Shown here one piece after another: positions 1 through 8,862 of a stretch of 64,000 nt of DNA (position 1 is its first letter; each line of letters starts with the position of its first letter). Source of the stretch: Sva-07 sp963715825 (GTDB lineage Bacteria; Actinomycetota; Acidimicrobiia; Acidimicrobiales; Ilumatobacteraceae); the NCBI GenBank assembly GCA_963715825.1, contig CAVQSI010000027.1, positions 186,001 through 250,000 of the forward strand, read 5' to 3'. A program made the translations under genes and the position numbers. The notes beneath the pieces were generated by a model. That model ran no database searches and was not told the origin of the DNA. It saw only the letters and a program-made list of their open reading frames with translations.

Positions 1-1577
1 CGGGCAACCCCGACGACGGTGGGGCCTACGGCGTCGCCGGCACGCTCGGCGACGACCTCACCGTGTCGTACACCAACGTCTTCACCTCGCCGTACGGCGA
101 CAGCGACTGGCAACCGTGCTACCGCCAGCGCCGCCGACCGACACGGCGCTGACACGGACACCACCGCCACCACGTTGACCGGTCGAGTACGTCGAGTGGG
201 TCCCACGGCGCGACTCGTACACGACCGGGACCTTCAAGGCCATCGCCGACCAGGTACGCAACGGCGCGCAGGTGATCAACATGTCGTGGAGCTCATCGGA
301 CGGTCGACCGGGCGAACCAGGGCACCAGCACTGCTGTACCGGCGGTTCTTCGAGCAGACTGGCACAGCGCCACCCCGAATGTGCTGTTCGTCGCCTCAGC
401 CGGGAACAACGGCGCCGACATCGACGGCACCCGGTACTGGCCCAGCGGACTCGCGCTGCCCAACATGATCACCGTCGGCAACCTGGAGAACGATGGAACC
501 ACACGCACCTCCAGCAACCGGGCCGTCTGCGAACTACGAGGTCACCCTCGCGGCGCCCGGCAACGCAGCGGTCCGCGGCTTCGGCCCCGACGGCACACCG
601 ATCGCCGACGCGCGGCGGCACCAGCAACGCCGCCCCACAGGTGTCGGGCGCCGCCGCCCTGCTCCTGTCGATCAAATCCGACCTCTCCGCCGCCCAGATC
701 AAGGACCTGCTCACCTCCACCGCACGCACCACCATCACCCGCAGCGACGGCACCGACCACACCATCGCCGCCGACGTCGGCGGCCGGGTGCTGGCGGTCG
801 ACCTCGCCGTGTTCGAACTGATCAAGCAGGAACGCCTGCGTCTCGGACTCGACGAACCCAACCCCGACGGCTCCTCACCGCTCACGATCGAACAACTCAG
901 CGCCAACGGCGTGCTCGACGCCGTCGCCACCTCCACCGACGACGGATGGACCGTGCGCGGCATCGTGCCCGGATGCGCCCCGAACTGCACCTCGGTGACG
1001 ATCAGCGTCAGCGAGGGATCAGCCATCGCAGGCGACACCACACAGGTGCTGACGGCTCCAGGGGAGGCCACGTGGTCGGTGTCGTTCACCCGTCTTCCCG
1101 GCACCATCGTCGTCCGCCGTACCGACAACGGCGCCGGCAGCCGCATCGTCGTCCCCGAAGCCGACCCGGCATCCGCGTTTGCCGGCAACTGGACCGGCGA
1201 CTACGCAATCACCGGTCATTCCTGGGACGACGCCACCGATGGCGATGCGCTCACCCTCGAGGATCTGCTGGGCGGCGAACCGCTGGCGGGGCTCGGCGTG
1301 TCGTTCGTCATCTCAGCCGCGCCCGACGGAGGCGGCCAGGTCAAGGTGGACGTACCCCCCGTCGCCCTCGGGGACCTCGGCTGGATCGTACGTGGGGTCG
1401 ATCGCCTGGGAGGGCAACAACATCACCTTCACCACCGACCTCATCGAGACGCAAGAACCGGCATCGGTCTCGTGGTCGGGTTCATTGTCGCCGGACGGAT
1501 CGACGATCACTGGCTCGTGGACCGCATCCGATGGCTACAACACCGTCAGCGGGACGTTCACCGTCTCCCGGGCCTGA
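1..1577 (+). pseudogene. Subtilisin-like (S8) serine protease, 3' part, multiply frameshifted
   Basis: The window opens inside a secreted subtilase-type protease; the catalytic Asp and His regions should lie upstream. Recognisable pieces appear in changing frames. Frame 3 at the start reads GNPDDGGAYGVAG. Frame 2 near 240-290 reads NGAQVINMSWSS. Frame 3 near 381-470 reads ASAGNNGADIDG, the oxyanion Asn segment. Frame 1 near 540-600 follows, then frame 2 from about 615 with GGTSNAAPQVSGAAALL, the catalytic Ser motif. About 260 residues of beta-rich C-terminal region follow. A last shift near 1385-1395 into frame 3 gives a tail ending at 1577. At least five frame changes in 1.6 kb mean it is a decayed gene or low-accuracy sequence near a contig edge. 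The S8 assignment is secure; substrate unknown. Confidence 0.75.
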
Positions 1578-1583
1578 CGGGCG

Positions 1584-1638
1584 ACGTTTGCGTGCAGATT
1601 TCGGGTGGACCGCCCCACCTGAAATTGCACGCAAACGT
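1584..1638. repeat. 55-bp intergenic dyad element, family I copy 1
   Basis: This inverted repeat fills the gap between two convergent gene ends. The outer arms are ACGTTTGCGTGCA and TGCACGCAAACGT, and the inner part is GC-rich. There is no T-tract, so it is not a textbook intrinsic terminator. It is closely similar over its whole length, loop included, to the element at 56816-56869, so the two are copies of one dispersed repeat. It may still serve as a bidirectional terminator. Confidence 0.8.
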
Positions 1639-1663
1639 GGTGGTGGGAGTGGGCGTGGACGTG

Positions 1664-2095
1664 TCAGTTGTCGGCGATGTAGACGAGGGGGACCTCGACG
1701 CCAGCGGTGGGTGCGTCTCGGGTGATCACGGGGATCACCGTGTCGCTGATCATCAACAGGTCGCCGCTGGAGGTGACACGGGCGGCGACGCGGTAGGTGT
1801 TCGATTCGGCGATGTCGCCGAGTTCGTACGGCAGCTCGAACGCCACGGGGAAGCTCTCGCCGGCCAGCTCGATCTCCTGGGCGGACACCAGCGTCGAGGG
1901 GGCGTCGGCCCGGCTGATGTCTTCGAGCGTCACGGTGAGCACGGCGTTCGGTGGGAGCTGGTCGACCGGGGGAGCCTCCGCCGGCGACACCACGGTGCCC
2001 GTGACGGTCGGCGACTCGGTGTCGTCGCCACCACAGGCGGCCCCGGCGAGTGCACCGACGGCGACCGCGACGGCGACAGCGACGAGTGTCCTCAT
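1664..2095 (-). CDS. YbaY/YscW-type lipoprotein (PF09619-like)
   Basis: A 143-residue exported lipoprotein. The N-terminus is a hydrophobic Ala/Val-rich signal peptide ending in a lipobox (AGAAC), followed by an acidic Gly/Asp linker. The mature part contains VLTVTLEDISRADAP and IELAGESFPVAFELPY, typical of the small beta-sandwich YbaY/YscW (META/HslJ-associated) lipoprotein family. The family is thought to act as envelope chaperones; the exact role is unknown. I chose ATG at 2095 over the upstream TTG because TAGCTT lies 7 bases before it, giving a leaderless start. It converges on the protease remnant. Confidence 0.7.
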   Translation of the reverse strand: MRTLVAVAVAVAVGALAGAACGGDDTESPTVTGTVVSPAEAPPVDQLPPNAVLTVTLEDISRADAPSTLVSAQEIELAGESFPVAFELPYELGDIAESNTYRVAARVTSSGDLLMISDTVIPVITRDAPTAGVEVPLVYIADN

Positions 2096-2102
2096 GGGCG
2101 GC

Positions 2103-2108
2103 AAGCTA
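2103..2108 (-). promoter_or_regulatory. -10 box (TAGCTT) for leaderless lipoprotein start
   Basis: TANNNT hexamer read on the minus strand, 7 bases before the ATG at 2095. It fits the window-wide leaderless pattern and supports that start. Confidence 0.5.
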
Positions 2109-2116
2109 CCGCCCGG

Positions 2117-3551
2117 TCAGGGGCGGTCGATGGAACCGTCGGGCAGTCCGAACAGCGCCAGCGATGCGTTCGTGTATCGCCCGTCGTCGGTGACCTCGCG
2201 GCCGAACCAGGTGGGCGGCTCGAAGTCGTCGCTCGCCTCGACGTCGTCGAACTCGACCTCGGCGACGACCAACCCCTCGAGGTCGCCGGCGAACACGTCG
2301 AGTTCGATGACATGGCCACCGTGCGGGATCCGGTGCCGCGTCTTCTCGATGCGACGTCCTTCGGTGTGAGGCCACGCAGCCTCGAACTCGCCCCGTGTGA
2401 TCGGCCATTCGAGTTCGGTCCGCTCGAGTCCCAGACCGGCCTTCACGGTGAGGGTGCAACCCTCCGTGCCGGCATCGCGTATTCGAACCGACCGGCCGTC
2501 GTCTGCGGCAAGGTAGCCCTGGCGAAGCGGAACGGGTCTCGACGGGATCAGACCCTCGGGTGTGGTCTCCACGAGGAACCGGCGCTCGCGTTCGATGATC
2601 GATCGCGCCGGCTTCGTCGTCGGCGACCGGTTCGACGTCCGGGACCGAGATCTCGTGCGAGCCTCCAGTACCGGGCGATTCGTCGGGCGAACGCTTTGGC
2701 GGGCTCGGCGTAGATGGTCGCGCCCGTGCGGATCGCAGCGGTCGCAGCTGGTGCTGTCGGCGGCGGGCGAGCTCGCGGACATGGGCGACCTCGGTCGGCG
2801 TGCCGTAGACGTCGGGCCGATCGTCGAGGAGTTCGACCAGGACGGCGAGGTCGTGGTCGTCGCCGAGCGCCTCGGACAGCACATCGAGCTTCGCGGCGAG
2901 CGGGCCGAGCACGCTGGGCGCAGCGTCGTGGACCAACTGCACCTGATACCAGAGGTACTTGACCGCCTTGCGCCACTCGTGAAATTCGTGATCGGTGGGG
3001 TCGGCCCGTACCAGGCGCAGTGCGGTCCGTCCTTGCCGGTAGGTCGCAGCGATCCCGTCCTCGATCGTGTCGAACGAACGCGGGATCTTCCAGCGAGCCG
3101 AGGCCGCCCGCGCCTCGACGAGCAGGGAGCGAGCGGTCGCGATCCGATCGTCGCCGGTGGCGAGCGCATCGCGGGTCGCCAATGCCGAGATCTCGGCCTG
3201 GCGCTGGCGGGCTGCGCCGAGCGCAGCGTCGTGGGGGGCGGTCGCGAGCAGCGCATCGAACGTCGCCACGATCGCATGCGCGTCGCGTAGGGCGGAGAGC
3301 TGGTTCGCCGCGTCCCGGACGGTTCGGTCGAACCAGCGGAAGTCGTCACCCAGCGCCGGGCGCACCAGCCGGGCGAGGCCGCGTGATGCCTTGCACCGTT
3401 TGCGGGCCTCGTGGACGGCCACCTCGACATCGGTGTGATCGGGGTCGGTGAGCGCCCGGTCGAGGTGTCCGATGGCCTGGTCGAGACGCTCGGCCGCCAC
3501 GCGTCGTATCTCGCGCTGCAGCCGTTCGCCGGGATCCAGCACGTAGCCCAC
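2117..3551 (-). pseudogene. CHAD-CYTH domain protein (polyphosphate/triphosphate-binding type), frameshifted
   Basis: From GTG 3551 the frame encodes a CHAD domain: a helical, His/Arg-rich protein with HEARKRCKASRGLARLVRP near residue 48 and HEWRKAVKYLWYQVQLVHD near residue 193. Near 2740 the conserved ending (TIYAEPAKAFARRIARYW) is in another frame. An acidic linker then reads in the first frame. From about 2600 a CYTH domain is in a third frame: IERERRFLVE, the signature ExExK-like strand, then CTLTVKAG, ERTELEWPIT and VIELDVFAGDLEGLVVAEVEF. CYTH and CHAD domains bind or cleave triphosphate/polyphosphate and often share one protein, so one original gene with three indels is the simplest reading. 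No ATG/GTG precedes the CYTH part, which argues against a separate gene. Confidence 0.75.
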
Positions 3552-3639
3552 GGATCAAGTCAACCGGTTGCCGTGCGCAGGGTCAACGCGCTGGCCGTCG
3601 AGGTGACGATCGGCCCTAACCGTTGCGTCCGAGATTCCG

Positions 3640-3645
3640 TATCGT
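3640..3645 (+). promoter_or_regulatory. -10 box (TATCGT) for leaderless thioredoxin start
   Basis: TANNNT hexamer 7 bases before GTG 3653. It favours that start over TTG 3623 or GTG 3644. Confidence 0.5.
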
Positions 3646-3652
3646 GCAGACC

Positions 3653-4072
3653 GTGGGGAACAGCGTTGCCATCTGTCCATCGTGTCGGGCGAAGAACCGG
3701 GTGCCGACGACAGCCGCGGGCTCCCCGCGCTGTGCCAAGTGTCAGAGTCCGCTGCCGTGGCTGGTCGAGGCCGGCGACGCCGACTTCGACGGGGCTGTCG
3801 CCACCAAGCGGTTGGTGCTCGTCGACCTGTGGGCCCCGTGGTGCGGGCCGTGTCAGCGGGTTGCGCCCGTTCTCGAAGCGCTGTCCGGCGAGTTCGTCGA
3901 GACGCTGAAGGTCGTCAAGGTCAACGTCGACGAATCGCCCCGCACCGCGCAGCGCTACGAGGCGCGCAGCATCCCGATGCTGTTGTTCATGCGCGACGGC
4001 GAGCTGATCGACACCGTCGTGGGGGCGCAACCCGAACACGTGCTGCGCGCACGAATCGAGCAGTTGACGTGA
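3653..4072 (+). CDS. trxC: Thioredoxin 2-like (zinc-ribbon thioredoxin)
   Basis: A 139-residue cytosolic disulfide reductase of the TrxC (thioredoxin 2) type. An N-terminal zinc ribbon has two Cys pairs (CPSC and CAKC), followed by a complete thioredoxin fold with the WCGPC active site (DLWAPWCGPCQR) and the cis-Pro segment SIPMLLF. The length is typical of TrxC. GTG 3653 was chosen because TATCGT stands 7 bases upstream and no Shine-Dalgarno sequence is seen. Its stop overlaps the next start (GTGA), so the isomerase-like gene behind it is probably translationally coupled. The pairing is unusual; a redox link is inference. Confidence 0.9.
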   Translation: MGNSVAICPSCRAKNRVPTTAAGSPRCAKCQSPLPWLVEAGDADFDGAVATKRLVLVDLWAPWCGPCQRVAPVLEALSGEFVETLKVVKVNVDESPRTAQRYEARSIPMLLFMRDGELIDTVVGAQPEHVLRARIEQLT

Positions 4073-5326
4073 CCGAGCCGCGCTTCGTCTATTCGGTCGT
4101 CGCCTCGACCCTGCACGATCAGGACGCGGTCGACACACTGACCGCGCCCGTTCGCACCCTGCTCGACGATCTCGGTGGCGCGTTGCTCGACGGCAGCCAG
4201 CCGACCGCCGACGCATCCTCGCCTCCCCGGCTCTTCGTCGTCGCGACGGGTGGCACCGAGCGGATGCTCCTCGACGCCATCGGCGAACGTGCTGACGGTC
4301 ACCCGACCGTGCTGGTCGCACACCGCGGCCACAACGCCCTGCCCGCAGCGCTCGAGGCACTGGCTGCGATCCAGCAGGGCGGCGGGCGCGGACGCATCGT
4401 GTCGATCACTGGTGACACCGCCGCCGACCGGCGCGCCCTCGACGAGGCGATCGGCGATCTCGAAGCGGTGGTGGCGATGCGCTCCACCCGCTTGGGGGTC
4501 ATCGGCGGCCCGTCGTCGTGGCTCGTCGCGAGCAGCCCGACCCCTGACGTCGTCCGTCGCCGCTGGGGCCCGGAGGTCGTCACCGTCGATCCGGCGCGGA
4601 TGATCGAGCTGACGCGTACGCCGGTCACGCCGACCGGCGTGTTGGCCGAGCGGTTCACCAGGGTCGCCGATCCGGTCCGTTCCACCGTCGACCGCCAGGC
4701 GGTCGACAGTGCAATGGGTGTACGCGCGGCGCTCACCGACGTGATCGACAACGATCGGCTCGACGCGGTCACGGTGCGGTGCTTCGATCTGCTCGGCGAC
4801 CCGGGAACCTCCGGGTGTCTCGCGCTCGCCAGCCTCAACGACGACGGCATCGTCGCCGGTTGTGAAGGCGATGTCCCGTCGGCACTGGCGATGCTGTGGG
4901 TGCGTCACCTGCTCGGGCAGCCGACGTGGATGGCCAACCCGGCGAGCCTCGACGTCGATCGCAACGAGCTGCTGCTCGCCCACTGCACGGTGGCGCCCTC
5001 GATGGTCGAGAGCTTCGCCCTCGACACCCACTTCGAGTCGGGCATGGGCGTGGGAATCAGTGCCCAGTTCTCCGCCCAGCCCGTCACCCTGATCCGCCTC
5101 GGCGGCGCCGACCTCGACGAATGCTGGATCGCCGAGGGTGCGATCGTGGCAACCGGCGACGACGCCGACCTGTGCCGCACGCAGGTGACCGTCGAGCTGT
5201 CGAGCGGGAACGTGGGCGACCTGCTCGACGCGTCCGCTCGGCAACCACCTGGTGCTCGCCTCGGGCCACCACGAACGGCGTCTTCGTGCGTGGTGGTCGA
5301 TGGCCGTCAGCGGCGGAACGCGGTGA
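4069..5326 (+). CDS. L-fucose/L-arabinose isomerase-like protein (one frameshift near 5230)
   Basis: A cytosolic protein of about 418 residues resembling the sugar isomerase fold (fucose/arabinose isomerase superfamily). It has an N-terminal Rossmann-like region with GGTERML and LVAHRGHNALPAALEALA. The central region contains CFDLLGDPGTSGCLALASLNDDGIVAGCEGD, whose 'LND.GI.AGCE.D' is the family's metal-site region. A later segment reads HCTVAPSM. Up to about 5230 the frame is open; the natural end (LGNHLVLASGHHERRLRAWW, stop at 5326) needs a one-base shift, otherwise the frame runs on as a nonsense extension. The gene starts at GTG 4069 inside the thioredoxin stop codon. The end overlaps the convergent oxidoreductase by about 20 bases. 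Substrate unknown. Confidence 0.65.
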
Positions 5327-6218
5327 GGACCTCGGCGAGCCACTCGATCGAGTCGCGAGTGATCGGGTCGACCACCAGCTGGACGTGTGCCGCTCCGGCG
5401 GCCTCGAACTCGCGGAGCTGATCGGCGAGTTCGTCGGGGGTGCCGGTCAGGGGCCGCACGGTGTTGAAGTCGTCGTAGTCGCCCATCTGGCGGCCGAGTC
5501 CGCCCGCGAGCTGGACGAGTACCGCAGCGGTCGCAGCGACCTCGCCGGTGCGGCCGGCCGCGCTGATCAGTTCGTCGACGCGCTGTTTCTCGGCGCGGAA
5601 CCCGTCGACGGTGTTTCCGTACTGGCTCCACCACATGTTCCACGCGTCGACGTGGGGGAGCGTGATGTCGAGCATCCGAGCGCCGATCGAGCCGACCATC
5701 AGCGGCGGTCCGTTGGGACGAGAGCGAGGGTGCAGGACGCACCGGTCGGCGTCGTAGAACTCGCCGTGGAAGTCGATCGAGCCCTCCCGCAGGAGCGTGC
5801 GGATGATCGTGAAGGCCTCGGCGAACCGGCCGACGCGATGGTCGTACGGGAACCCGAACGCGTCGTATTCGCGCTGGTTCCACCCGGCGCCGAGACCGAG
5901 GATCAGGCGTCCGCCGGAGATCGCGTCGACGGTCGCAGCCTGCTTGGCGAGCATCGCGGGAGCGTGAAAGCTCGTCGACGCGACGAGCGGCCCGAGCTCG
6001 ATCGTCTCGGTCGACGCAGCGATGGCGGCCAGCGACGTCCAGACCTCCCACGGCCCTCGATCCCCGACGTCCAGGGCGTACAGCAGATGGTCGCCGAGCC
6101 AGAGCGAATCGAACCCGACCGCCTCGGCGGTCTGCGCCATTGCGATCAACTCGGCGAACGGCACCTCCCATTCGACTTCGGGCAGTTGGACACCGATTCG
6201 CATTCGGCTCTGGGACAT
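5307..6218 (-). CDS. LLM-class (luciferase-like) F420/flavin-dependent oxidoreductase
   Basis: A 303-residue TIM-barrel enzyme of the bacterial luciferase-like family, in actinobacteria usually using coenzyme F420. Family marks are MRIGVQLPEVEWE at the N-terminus, GFDSLWLGDHLLY near residue 36, LGPLVASTSFHAPAMLAKQA, and GGRLILGLGAGWNQREYDAFG near residue 105. It ends with VDPITRDSIEWLAEVL. The length is normal for the family. TACGCT lies 7 bases before ATG 6218, supporting a leaderless start. The substrate cannot be read from sequence; F420 rather than FMN is inferred from the group and organism. Confidence 0.85.
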   Translation of the reverse strand: MSQSRMRIGVQLPEVEWEVPFAELIAMAQTAEAVGFDSLWLGDHLLYALDVGDRGPWEVWTSLAAIAASTETIELGPLVASTSFHAPAMLAKQAATVDAISGGRLILGLGAGWNQREYDAFGFPYDHRVGRFAEAFTIIRTLLREGSIDFHGEFYDADRCVLHPRSRPNGPPLMVGSIGARMLDITLPHVDAWNMWWSQYGNTVDGFRAEKQRVDELISAAGRTGEVAATAAVLVQLAGGLGRQMGDYDDFNTVRPLTGTPDELADQLREFEAAGAAHVQLVVDPITRDSIEWLAEVLTAFRR

Positions 6219-6225
6219 CGTGGCG

Positions 6226-6231
6226 AGCGTA
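6226..6231 (-). promoter_or_regulatory. -10 box (TACGCT) for leaderless LLM oxidoreductase start
   Basis: TANNNT hexamer on the minus strand, 7 bases before ATG 6218. Confidence 0.5.
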
Positions 6232-6441
6232 CCGGCGGCGTGCTCTGGCCCCCGCCGACGGCCACCTCACCCGCTTCGGATGATCTTGTGATTTCGCGCT
6301 CAAGTTGCCGGCCTCGGCTGCCGATAGGCGAGTACGTTTCAACTGCGGTCGCCATCACCGCCAATTTCCCCCGCCAACGGCACGGTCTCCGAATGATGGT
6401 CCAAGACGTGGAGGCGACCGACGAGAATTCGAGGAGTGGTC

Positions 6442-7707
6442 ATGGTTCGTAGGAGATGGAACCGTCCCGTCGGTGCGCTGATCGCCGCTGCTGTCATCAT
6501 CGCCGGCTGCAGCAGCGACGACGACGACACGGCGCCGACGACGGAGGCCGCCCCCGAGACCACCGAGGCCGCGCCCGAGACCACCGAGGCAGGGCTCACC
6601 GGAGAAGGCCTCGACCTGGCACTCCTCGCGCCGTCGCCCGGTCTGCTCGCCACGCTCTTCCAGGGCCAGCAGCGCGGGGCTGACTTCGCCGTCGAGGACG
6701 TCAACGACGGCGGCGGTGTGCTCGACGGCCCCCTCGCCATCAGCACCTCGGTCGCCGAGGCCGGCGCCGAGCCTGCCGCCAACGTGATCGCAGCGGTCGA
6801 CGGTGGCGCTCAGGCGCTGATCGGTCCCGCCGGTTCGTCCGGTGGCGACGAGGTGCGCAACGAGGTCGTCGAGCTCGACTCGACGATCTGTTCGGCATCG
6901 GCCACCCTGCCGAGCCTCACGCTCGGCCAGGACCCACTTGCGCTGTTCCGCACCGCGGTGCCCGACGATGTCACCGCCGCCTACCTCGCCGGCCAGATCA
7001 TCAACCGGCGCGACGAGGTTGCGCCGGAGGCGCCGTGGAACGTCGCGATCGTCGCCCGAGGCGACTCCTACGGCCAGTCGGTCGGCAACACCCTTGCCGC
7101 GGTGCTGCGGTCTGCCGGTCTGGTCCCCAACGTCGTCGACTACAACCCCCGGCGGGTGCAGTTCAGCGGTATCGCCCAAGAGGTCGCGGCGCTCGCGCCC
7201 GACGTGTCGATCCTGGTCACGTACGAAGAGGGCGCCAACCTGCTCTCGGCGCTCGTGTCAGCGGGTCTCGACCCCGCCACCATGATCGGTCTCGAAGCGT
7301 TCTTCGCGCCGCGCATTGCCGACCTGGCGACCGCCGGCACCGAGGTGACCGCTGTCGACGGGTTCCAGATGCTCGGCACCATGGGCACCCGGGCCTTCCT
7401 CGAGCGCCTGTACGAGGACGACCCGAACGGCCAGGTCGCCAGCGCGCCGCAGGCGTACGACTGCGCCGTGGTGCTCGCGCTGGCAACCGCCGTCCTCGAT
7501 GCCGGCGACGCCGACACGCTCGCCGAGGCGGCGATCGACGTCACCGGTGACGGTGTCCCGTGCACGAGCTACGCCGACTGCCTCGAGAATCTCGATGCCG
7601 GCGACGACATCGACTACGACGGCGTGAGCGGCCAGATCGCTCTCGACGACAACGGTGATCCCGACGTTTGCTCGGTACACCTGCGGCCAGCCTCGAAGCC
7701 GGCATGA
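6442..7707 (+). CDS. ABC-type substrate-binding lipoprotein (branched-chain amino acid/amide PBP fold)
   Basis: A 421-residue periplasmic-binding-fold lipoprotein. The signal peptide ends in the lipobox IIAGC, followed by an acidic Ser/Asp and repeated Glu-Thr linker (TTEAAPETTEAAPETTEA). The ligand-binding part has GQQRGADFAVEDVNDGGGVLDG, the typical opening of LivJ/UrtA-like proteins. ALIGPAGSSGGDEV and NVAIVARGDSYGQSVGN are the domain hinge region. ATG 6442 has a strong Shine-Dalgarno GAGGAG five bases upstream. No permease or ATPase genes are nearby. The last 15 residues look out of frame, and the expected ending continues into the overlapping gene behind (ATGA at 7704), so this may be the N-terminal half of a larger fusion. 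Confidence 0.8.
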   Translation: MVRRRWNRPVGALIAAAVIIAGCSSDDDDTAPTTEAAPETTEAAPETTEAGLTGEGLDLALLAPSPGLLATLFQGQQRGADFAVEDVNDGGGVLDGPLAISTSVAEAGAEPAANVIAAVDGGAQALIGPAGSSGGDEVRNEVVELDSTICSASATLPSLTLGQDPLALFRTAVPDDVTAAYLAGQIINRRDEVAPEAPWNVAIVARGDSYGQSVGNTLAAVLRSAGLVPNVVDYNPRRVQFSGIAQEVAALAPDVSILVTYEEGANLLSALVSAGLDPATMIGLEAFFAPRIADLATAGTEVTAVDGFQMLGTMGTRAFLERLYEDDPNGQVASAPQAYDCAVVLALATAVLDAGDADTLAEAAIDVTGDGVPCTSYADCLENLDAGDDIDYDGVSGQIALDDNGDPDVCSVHLRPASKPA

Positions 7708-8750
7708 TCACGAACATCGAGAGCGCCGACGTCGACATCACGGTGCTGCGCCGTCAGTTCGAGGCCTACGCGTCGGCCTCGTTGAACACCCAGATCCAGC
7801 AGGCGCTGACGTTCCTCGGGTTCTACGACGGCCCGATCGACGGCCTCGACAGCCCGGAGCTCACCGCAGCCATCGCCGCCTTCCAGACCTCCGTCGGCCT
7901 CCCGCCGACCGGTGTGTGGGATGCAGCAACCGACGCGGCGATGCGAGAAGCGCTCGGCGAGGCAGCAGAAGGCCTCGCCAACTCGACCCGAGAGGTGCAG
8001 ATCCTGATGACCGAACTCGGGTTCTACACCGGCCCGATCGACGGGATCTGGACCCAGGAACTCACCGACTCGATCAAGGCGCTCCAACGTGAGCTCGGCG
8101 TGCCGGAGACCGGCGTGCTCGACACCGCCACGCTCCAGGCGGTGTACCTCGCCGGCGTGGCGAGCGGTACCCCCACCACCACGGTCCCGCCGGCGACCAC
8201 CACGCCGCCCGAGACCACGGCTCCGCCTGAGACCACGGCTCCGCCCGAAACCACGACCCCCCCGGCGACCACGGCTCCGCCTGCCACGACGGTCCCGCCG
8301 GCCCCGCCCGAGACGACGGTTCCGGATCAGGAGCCCGGCACGTTGCTGGAGGAGCTCGGCAAGGTGCCCGAGTACTCGACCTTCGTCTCGATCGTCAACA
8401 ACGCGCTGCCGCTCCTGCAGGAATCCCTCGGTGCCGTCGCTGCGTTCACGGTCATCGCCCCGCAGAACGCTGCGTTCGTCGATCCGGCGTTGGTGGCGTC
8501 GTTGACGGATCCCGCCAACCAAGAAGCCGCAGCGGAGTTCGTGGAGGGCCTCATCAATGAAGAGCCGTTCTCGCTCGATGAGCTGGTGAGTTCCGCCGTG
8601 TTCGAGCCCTTCCTCGGCGGACTGTACCCAGTGGTCCGTGAGGCCGACGGCTCCGTGACGATCGGCGGCGCAGTGGTCGTCGATCCCAACCGTCAGGCGA
8701 GCAACGGCATCATTCAGGGCGTCGCGGCCCTGCCGGTGCCGGCCCCGTAG
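7704..8750 (+). CDS. Peptidoglycan-binding (x2), Pro/Thr linker and fasciclin domain protein
   Basis: Two peptidoglycan-binding PF01471-type repeats come first (IQQALTFLGFYDGPIDG...FQTSVGLPPTGVWD and VQILMTELGFYTGPIDG...LQRELGVPETGVLD). A long Pro/Thr linker made of TTAPPE-like units follows from about residue 155 to 210. A fasciclin (FAS1) domain closes it, with FTVIAPQNAAFVDP and NGIIQGV. All parts are extracytoplasmic, yet the reading frame has no signal peptide. ATG 7704 overlaps the stop of the binding-protein gene, and reading through with two single-base corrections (about 7665 and 7690) would give one exported lipoprotein. Likely role: cell-wall-anchored surface protein. Confidence 0.75.
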   Translation: MITNIESADVDITVLRRQFEAYASASLNTQIQQALTFLGFYDGPIDGLDSPELTAAIAAFQTSVGLPPTGVWDAATDAAMREALGEAAEGLANSTREVQILMTELGFYTGPIDGIWTQELTDSIKALQRELGVPETGVLDTATLQAVYLAGVASGTPTTTVPPATTTPPETTAPPETTAPPETTTPPATTAPPATTVPPAPPETTVPDQEPGTLLEELGKVPEYSTFVSIVNNALPLLQESLGAVAAFTVIAPQNAAFVDPALVASLTDPANQEAAAEFVEGLINEEPFSLDELVSSAVFEPFLGGLYPVVREADGSVTIGGAVVVDPNRQASNGIIQGVAALPVPAP

Positions 8751-8765
8751 CGGTCCTGAGACCCA

Positions 8766-8810
8766 TCTCGTGAACAACTTCACCTCTCAGAGGTGAAGTT
8801 GTTCACGAGA
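8766..8810. terminator. Perfect 22-bp-arm palindrome (family II copy 1)
   Basis: The arms 8766-8787 and 8789-8810 are perfectly complementary with a single-base centre, giving a very stable hairpin just after the stop at 8750. There is no T-run after it. It probably acts as a terminator or transcript-end stabiliser. A degraded relative is at 49232. Confidence 0.7.
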
Positions 8811-8849
8811 ACGCAGGTGGCGCCCGCAACCGCGCCGGTGTCCACCGCC

Positions 8850-8855
8850 TAGTCT
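8850..8855 (+). promoter_or_regulatory. -10 box (TAGTCT) of lipid operon
   Basis: TANNNT hexamer 7 bases before ATG 8863. It predicts a leaderless transcript for the acyltransferase and the genes behind it. Confidence 0.5.
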
Positions 8856-8862
8856 CGCGACC

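Noticed and set aside
272..2713. 813-residue open frame covering the protease tail and beyond
   Set aside because: Only its first 380 codons carry protease sequence. The rest runs antisense through the lipoprotein and CHAD-CYTH genes with no family resemblance.
8766..8850. Classical Rho-independent terminator
   Set aside because: The hairpin is perfect but there is no T-tract, as for all other dyads here, so I call it a palindrome with possible terminator function only.
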